Shown: piece by piece, positions 59,590-64,000 of the stretch | Numbering within the stretch: position 1 is the first letter of the stretch | Layout of the letters: every line of letters begins with the position of its first letter | NCBI RefSeq assembly: GCF_024347055.1 | Contig: NZ_AP024895.1 | Span: forward strand, 1,426,001 to 1,490,000 | DNA from: Vibrio porteresiae DSM 19223 | GTDB lineage: Bacteria; Pseudomonadota; Gammaproteobacteria; Enterobacterales; Vibrionaceae | Reading direction: 5' to 3' | DNA length: 64,000 nucleotides | The notes under the pieces: model-generated | The model's input: the letters and a program-made list of their open reading frames with translations, nothing else | Databases searched by the model: none | Told to the model about the DNA's origin: nothing | Translations under genes and position numbers: made by a program

Positions 59590-61781
59590 TGAATAAATTT
59601 CGCTACAATAAAATAAATATCGCATTGAGCATGATTCTCTCAAGTATGATGGTTTCTACAGCAGCCTATTCGGCAGATGAAAATTCCAGCACCAGTGAGT
59701 CAAATAAAAATCAGGCTCAAAATAAAACAAATTCAAAAGTTCAAACCGAAACCATTGTTGTCATGGGAGATAAAGAGAAAGGCACCACTTTTCGTCCTAA
59801 AAGTGTCACCATGGGGCCACTTGGTGAGCAAAACTTGCATGATTTGCCTTATGCCGCCACTGTCTTTAATCAAGATATGTTGGAAGACCGCCAAATTACG
59901 GGCTTAGATGGGGTGTTAAAGTACGACTCTTCTGCGCAGATGGAAGCGCGTGGTGGCATGGATGTAGGGCGTCCGCAAACACGTGGTGTTGAAGGTAGTG
60001 TTGTGGCAAATACTCATCTTGATGGTATGAATGTGGTCGCCACAACAGCACAACCTATCGAGCTTTATCAACGTGTTGAAGTGATTCATAGCTTAACCGG
60101 TGCGCTATATGGGTCAGCAACGCCCGCAGGAAACTTTAACTATGAATTTAAGCGACCAACGCTCGATTATCTTAATAATGTCAATGTCGGTTTAGACAGT
60201 AATGGTGCGCGTAAACTGGCTCTTGATCTCGGTGGTACGCCATATCAACACTTAGGATATCGAATCAATCTAATCAAAGAGCAGGGCGCAGGTTACGTCT
60301 CTGGCTCACAAATTGACCGCAAAGCGGTTGGGCTAGCGTTTGATATCTACGCCACCGATCAAACCACCATTGAGCTTAATGGTAGCTACTATCGCTATAA
60401 AAAATATGGATTTCCTGGCTCCTTTTCCTACACTGTTTCGTCAGGTTTACCCAGTGCTGTTGACCCGACTAAGCGTGGTTATGGTCAGAGCTTTGCGGGG
60501 AGTGATCTAGAAACCACAACGGGCAGCTTTAAAGTCAAACACGACATCAATGATACGTGGAAATTTGAAGCGGGCATGTTGGGGCAGAAAGTCGATCGTA
60601 CAATGACATCTCCAACTAACACCATTAACGGGGATGGCACGTTCACGCAAACTGTGTCGACCCAAAAAGTGGCTCGTCGTTTCAAACTGATCAGTAATGA
60701 AGCTCGCTTTAATGGCAATTTTTCCACTGCGGGTATTGACCACCAAATGACGGTGGGAACAACGGGGTACGATTGGAAAAACTATTCAGTGACAGGTAAC
60801 TCTGGGGTAAGTCGCTATACCTTAGGTTCTAATATTGATTTGGATGATCCGCAACAGGCTGATTCACCAACTTTCTACACCGATGGCGATTACTCATTAG
60901 CATCAAAAACCATCACACAGTCAGGCATATTGGGCGATTTGATTCAGTTTAATGATCAATGGTCAATGCTATTAGTGGGAAGTTACAGCCATTTCGATAC
61001 CCTCAATAGTTCATCGAGTGATTACCACGACGATGGTGTGAGCAGCACTGAATCGGTGATGTATAAACCTTTAACCGACACCATGACTTACGTAGCGTAT
61101 TCTGACACGCTTGAAGCTGGGCAAGTGGTGACGGATACGGACTATGATAACTACGGCGAAACCTTAGCTCCTTATCGCAGCCGTCAAATTGAAACGGGTG
61201 TTAAACAGAGTTTTGCTGGAATGGATGCTAACTTGGCACTGTTTAGAATCAAACGTCCATTGGCTTATGCGTCGAATAATGTGTATCAAGTTCAGGGGAT
61301 GCAGCGAAATTATGGTTTAGAGTTAGGTCTCAACGGTAATGTAACCTCCCAAGTGAAAGTGATGGCGAACGGCACCTGGTTAGACGCCACTTTAACTGAC
61401 GCCTTTAGTGAATCTGCGGAAAACAAACGTGTGGTTGGTGTACCACGTTTTCAAGCCAACCTATTAGCGGAATACGACTTTATCGACTTACCTGGATTTT
61501 CTGTAAACGCAAACGTGCACTATGTGGGCAAACGTGCCGCTGATGCCGATAACGATATTTGGGTAAGTGCGTATACCACACTAGATTTAGGTGCCAAATA
61601 CATCACTCGCCGCTTCTACGGTAAAAAAATGACCGTTCGTTTGAATGTGACTAACGTAACCAATGAACGTTACTGGGCATCGGTATTCCCATCCACGATC
61701 TACGGTAATGCCAGCTCTGGTGGTTCAGCCTTCCTCGGCGATCCGCTACAAGCCAATCTCACTACTTCTATTGAATTTTAA
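59589..61781 (+). CDS. TonB-dependent siderophore-type receptor
   Basis: A 730-aa outer-membrane receptor: signal peptide with cleavage near AYSA, TonB box-like ETIVVMG near residue 55, a plug domain with MDVGRPQTRGVEG and QRVEVIHSLTGALYGSATPA (the typical PxxxxxxGSxxP-like plug loop), then a 22-strand barrel ending in an aromatic residue (SIEF). Similarity is to FhuE/PupB-like siderophore receptors. No Fur box was found and the ligand is unknown; the downstream ABC genes suggest uptake of a metal-chelate or related compound. Confidence 0.9.
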   Translation: MNKFRYNKINIALSMILSSMMVSTAAYSADENSSTSESNKNQAQNKTNSKVQTETIVVMGDKEKGTTFRPKSVTMGPLGEQNLHDLPYAATVFNQDMLEDRQITGLDGVLKYDSSAQMEARGGMDVGRPQTRGVEGSVVANTHLDGMNVVATTAQPIELYQRVEVIHSLTGALYGSATPAGNFNYEFKRPTLDYLNNVNVGLDSNGARKLALDLGGTPYQHLGYRINLIKEQGAGYVSGSQIDRKAVGLAFDIYATDQTTIELNGSYYRYKKYGFPGSFSYTVSSGLPSAVDPTKRGYGQSFAGSDLETTTGSFKVKHDINDTWKFEAGMLGQKVDRTMTSPTNTINGDGTFTQTVSTQKVARRFKLISNEARFNGNFSTAGIDHQMTVGTTGYDWKNYSVTGNSGVSRYTLGSNIDLDDPQQADSPTFYTDGDYSLASKTITQSGILGDLIQFNDQWSMLLVGSYSHFDTLNSSSSDYHDDGVSSTESVMYKPLTDTMTYVAYSDTLEAGQVVTDTDYDNYGETLAPYRSRQIETGVKQSFAGMDANLALFRIKRPLAYASNNVYQVQGMQRNYGLELGLNGNVTSQVKVMANGTWLDATLTDAFSESAENKRVVGVPRFQANLLAEYDFIDLPGFSVNANVHYVGKRAADADNDIWVSAYTTLDLGAKYITRRFYGKKMTVRLNVTNVTNERYWASVFPSTIYGNASSGGSAFLGDPLQANLTTSIEF

Positions 61782-61793
61782 TGATGTCGTTCG

Positions 61794-61818
61794 CGGTGCA
61801 GCTATGCTGCACCGTTTT
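61794..61818 (+). terminator. Attenuator-like hairpin between receptor and SBP
   Basis: CGGTGCAGC and GCTGCACCG pair perfectly around TAT and are followed by TTTT, 13 bases after the receptor stop. It may give more receptor than ABC message. Confidence 0.7.
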
Positions 61819-61846
61819 GTCAGTGCTTATTTTCAGGACATTTAGT

Positions 61847-62962
61847 ATGGCTATAAAACGAATGCCATGGTTAAAACCAGCGAGTTTGAAACCCTATTTT
61901 CTAACAACGATGTGTTTGCTGGTGGGGGTATTGTGCGTGACGAAAGTTTTCGCTGATGTTCCTTCCTCCCATCCCATTTTTACCGGAACGCCTGCCGTTC
62001 ATACGGTGACCTATTACGATCATGTTGAGGTCACGGTTCCTAAAACCATTCATAAAGTGGCTTCTGCATGGGAAGCACAAAATTCCATTCTGGTGATGCT
62101 TGGGGCTGGCGACAAAATTGTCGCAACGACACGAGTAGCCAAAAGCATTCCCGCTTTTCGTCGCTTTGTTCCGTCGATTGCACATACGGCATTGGCGACC
62201 ATGGGGCATGCCAATGACATCAACGTTGAAGCCCTAGTGGCGCTTCATCCGGATATATTGTTCTCACCCTATGGACTTTCACCAGCAAAACAGCATCAGC
62301 TCGAACAAGCTGGTATCGCCGTGGCGAGTTTTCACAGCAACTCATTGGCCGCGTTGGTGGAACGTGTTGGTATTACTGGAGAACTATTAGGACCGCAGGC
62401 AGCAATTAAGGCCAAACAGTACCAAGATTATTTTCGTGCCAATGAACAGTTAGTCAAAGAGCGGTTATCTACCATTCCTTCCAAGCAGAGGCTCAAAGTC
62501 TATGTGGCGTCGGGGATGCCTCTTTTAACCTCAGGCCGACCATCGCTAAATCAGGATTGGATTGATTTGGGCGGCGGGATTAACGTTGCTGAACATTGGC
62601 ACCTTGGACCTACCCATTACGGCAAGGCCAATGTCAATATTGAGAAGATCATGGCGGCAGATCCCGACGTCATCATTGCCATGACCGCTAAGGACGCACA
62701 GACCATTCTTACCTCCCCACAATGGCATAGTGTGCGCGCAGTAAAGCAGCATCATGTCGTAGTCAATCCTCGTGGGCTGTTCTTTTGGTGTCGTGAAACT
62801 TCTGAAGAGGCGCTGCAGTTTGTTTGGTTAGCAAAGACACTCTACCCAGACCTATTTTCTGATTTAGATATGGCGCACATTACCCAAGACTTTTATCAGC
62901 GTTTTTATGCAGTGACGTTAACAGCAGCGGAAGTGGATGACTTCCTTCATCCGACGCATTGA
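61847..62962 (+). CDS. FecB/BtuF-type ABC binding protein
   Basis: A 371-aa TroA-fold binding protein with an N-terminal signal anchor (hydrophobic residues 15-33). VASAWEAQNSILVMLGAGDK, FSPYGLSPAKQHQLEQAGI and WIDLGGGINVAEHWHLG are family stretches. WCRETSEEALQFVWLAKTLY is a Trp/Cys/Arg motif near the C-terminus found in iron-complex binding proteins of this class. There is no lipobox. AGGA lies eight bases before the ATG at 61847. The ligand is unknown. Confidence 0.86.
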   Translation: MAIKRMPWLKPASLKPYFLTTMCLLVGVLCVTKVFADVPSSHPIFTGTPAVHTVTYYDHVEVTVPKTIHKVASAWEAQNSILVMLGAGDKIVATTRVAKSIPAFRRFVPSIAHTALATMGHANDINVEALVALHPDILFSPYGLSPAKQHQLEQAGIAVASFHSNSLAALVERVGITGELLGPQAAIKAKQYQDYFRANEQLVKERLSTIPSKQRLKVYVASGMPLLTSGRPSLNQDWIDLGGGINVAEHWHLGPTHYGKANVNIEKIMAADPDVIIAMTAKDAQTILTSPQWHSVRAVKQHHVVVNPRGLFFWCRETSEEALQFVWLAKTLYPDLFSDLDMAHITQDFYQRFYAVTLTAAEVDDFLHPTH

Positions 62963-62971
62963 GGAGACTTT

Positions 62972-63769
62972 ATGGATAAAGCCTATCAATCGGTGCCGTT
63001 GTTAACGGCGCGCCATTTAGCTTTTAGTTACGGGCAAACGCCACTGATTAGTGATGTATCGCTACAAGTCGCACAAGGTGAAATCGTCTCTTTATTGGGA
63101 GCCAATGGTGCGGGGAAAAGTACCCTTTTGCAGCTATTGTTGGGTTTTTTAACGCCCCAGCAAGGGGAAATTTTGTTGGGAGATAAACCCATGAACAACA
63201 TGAGTCGCCAGGAGCTTGCCTCTCACATCGCCTATGTTCCTCAATATCACCAGTGTCCATTTCCTTACAAAGTTCATGAGATTATCGAGATGGGCTGTTT
63301 TGCACGTAACGGATTTTTAGGTAAGCAGAGTAAGGAAGACCGCTCTCGAGCTCTGACATTACTTGAAGAATTTCAAATTGCCCACTTGGCTCATCGTGCG
63401 TACACCCACATTTCCGGTGGTGAAAGGCAGTTGGTGTTACTTTGTCGAGCTCTGATGCAGGGGGCAAAGTTGTTGCTGCTTGATGAACCTGCTTCTGCCC
63501 TTGACTTTGGTCATCAAGCACGATTTTTAGGTCAGTTAAAAAGGCTCACTCAACGCGGCATTTCAGTGCTGATGAGTACACATCATCCTCAACATGCCCA
63601 AGCGATCGCCCAGAGAGTGGTACTCCTTGCCGAGGGAAGATTGATCCAACAAGGTACTCCGAAGGAGGTGCTCACTTGTGCAGCAATGGCGAAATTGTAT
63701 GGTCTATCTGCTCAGGAGTTAGCGCTAGTGATGACACCTGCGGTGCGAGGAGGTGAGCATGAGCTCTGA
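62972..63769 (+). CDS. FecE/BtuD-type ABC ATPase
   Basis: A 265-aa ATPase: Walker A GANGAGKST near residues 43-51, signature SGGERQLVLLCRAL and Walker B LLLLDEPAS. It starts nine bases after the binding-protein gene, and its end overlaps the permease start by 11 bases, showing one operon. Confidence 0.93.
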   Translation: MDKAYQSVPLLTARHLAFSYGQTPLISDVSLQVAQGEIVSLLGANGAGKSTLLQLLLGFLTPQQGEILLGDKPMNNMSRQELASHIAYVPQYHQCPFPYKVHEIIEMGCFARNGFLGKQSKEDRSRALTLLEEFQIAHLAHRAYTHISGGERQLVLLCRALMQGAKLLLLDEPASALDFGHQARFLGQLKRLTQRGISVLMSTHHPQHAQAIAQRVVLLAEGRLIQQGTPKEVLTCAAMAKLYGLSAQELALVMTPAVRGGEHEL

Positions 63770-64000
63770 GTTGCTCGATAAAACAAGCCAAAGCTCAGAG
63801 AGGTTAGTGAGCTTGTGGCACAGTTATGGATTGAAAATGGTGGGGTTACTCGCCTTAGTTCTTATCGTATTGGTCTTTGGGCTGACCGTGGGAAGTTACC
63901 CAGTCAGTTGGCAGCAAGTGGTTACGGCACTGGGTCGAGAATTACAAAATGCGCCGCTTAATGAGCATGAACTGCTGATTCACGATGTCATCTTTGCCAT
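63759..64000 (+). CDS. FecCD-type permease, 5' part
   Basis: The first 80 residues of an iron-complex permease run off the window edge: MSSELLDKTSQSSERLVSLW, then a membrane helix at about residues 28-48 and VGSYPVSWQQVVTALGREL, typical of the FecCD/BtuC family. GAGGAGG lies before the ATG at 63759. The remaining 250 residues lie outside the window. Confidence 0.9.
   Translation, partial: MSSELLDKTSQSSERLVSLWHSYGLKMVGLLALVLIVLVFGLTVGSYPVSWQQVVTALGRELQNAPLNEHELLIHDVIFA

Overview
The window reads as chromosomal DNA of a Vibrio or close relative (Vibrionaceae). The evidence is the moderate base composition, the protein sequences (a Vibrio-type Tdk, the sap-psp neighbourhood, SapA as a lipoprotein, a flagellin beginning MTVN) and the many short transcription units ended by strong hairpin terminators. 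I see no tRNA, rRNA, CRISPR array, insertion sequence or phage gene. The species cannot be named from the sequence alone.

Layout. 0-7.7 kb: thymidine kinase, a YdcF/epimerase pair, a coiled-coil lipoprotein, formate channel FocA and a lone FetB-type permease. 7.9-16.6 kb: the sapABCDF peptide transporter with pspF on the minus strand, divergent from pspABC and tag. 16.7-18.5 kb: a small AT-rich patch with an acyltransferase. 18.6-31.6 kb: housekeeping and transport genes (metC, cls, an NSS transporter, two RNA-modification-type enzymes, a SdaC-type permease, a DEAD-box helicase, a quinone-reductase-type flavoprotein). 31.9-37.9 kb: a complete compact L-rhamnose catabolic locus rhaBATMD plus one AraC-type regulator. 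38-43.4 kb: a cation antiporter, EptA, small proteins and a cold-shock protein. 43.4-48.8 kb: nickel importer nikABCDE with nikR. 49-59 kb: regulators, exporters, a diguanylate cyclase back to back with an orphan flagellin, mntP, a molbindin and an NfsA-type nitroreductase. 59.5 kb to the end: a TonB-dependent receptor followed by a FecBCDE-type ABC importer that runs off the window.

The strongest non-coding finds are two RNAs with the hallmarks of the yybP-ykoY manganese riboswitch, one in front of a CaCA-family antiporter and one in front of mntP. They suggest that two unrelated exporters form one manganese-sensing efflux response, and that the antiporter annotated by homology as Na+/Ca2+ exports Mn2+. 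Other regulatory sequence includes a sigma-54 promoter with paired upstream repeats before pspA, an FNR-like site before nikA, a direct repeat before rhaB, perfect palindromes before focA and before the flavoprotein gene, and an inverted pair of perfect DnaA boxes inside a larger nested palindrome between focA and fetB.

Functionally, FocA, the nickel importer, an FNR-like site and a molbindin fit a fermentative lifestyle with nickel and molybdenum enzymes, but no such enzyme lies in the window. No clearly new multi-gene system was found. The least explained items are the terminal TonB/ABC locus with an unusual leader, the orphan flagellin, the His/Pro-rich lipoprotein beside nikR, and the large inverted repeats in intergenic DNA.
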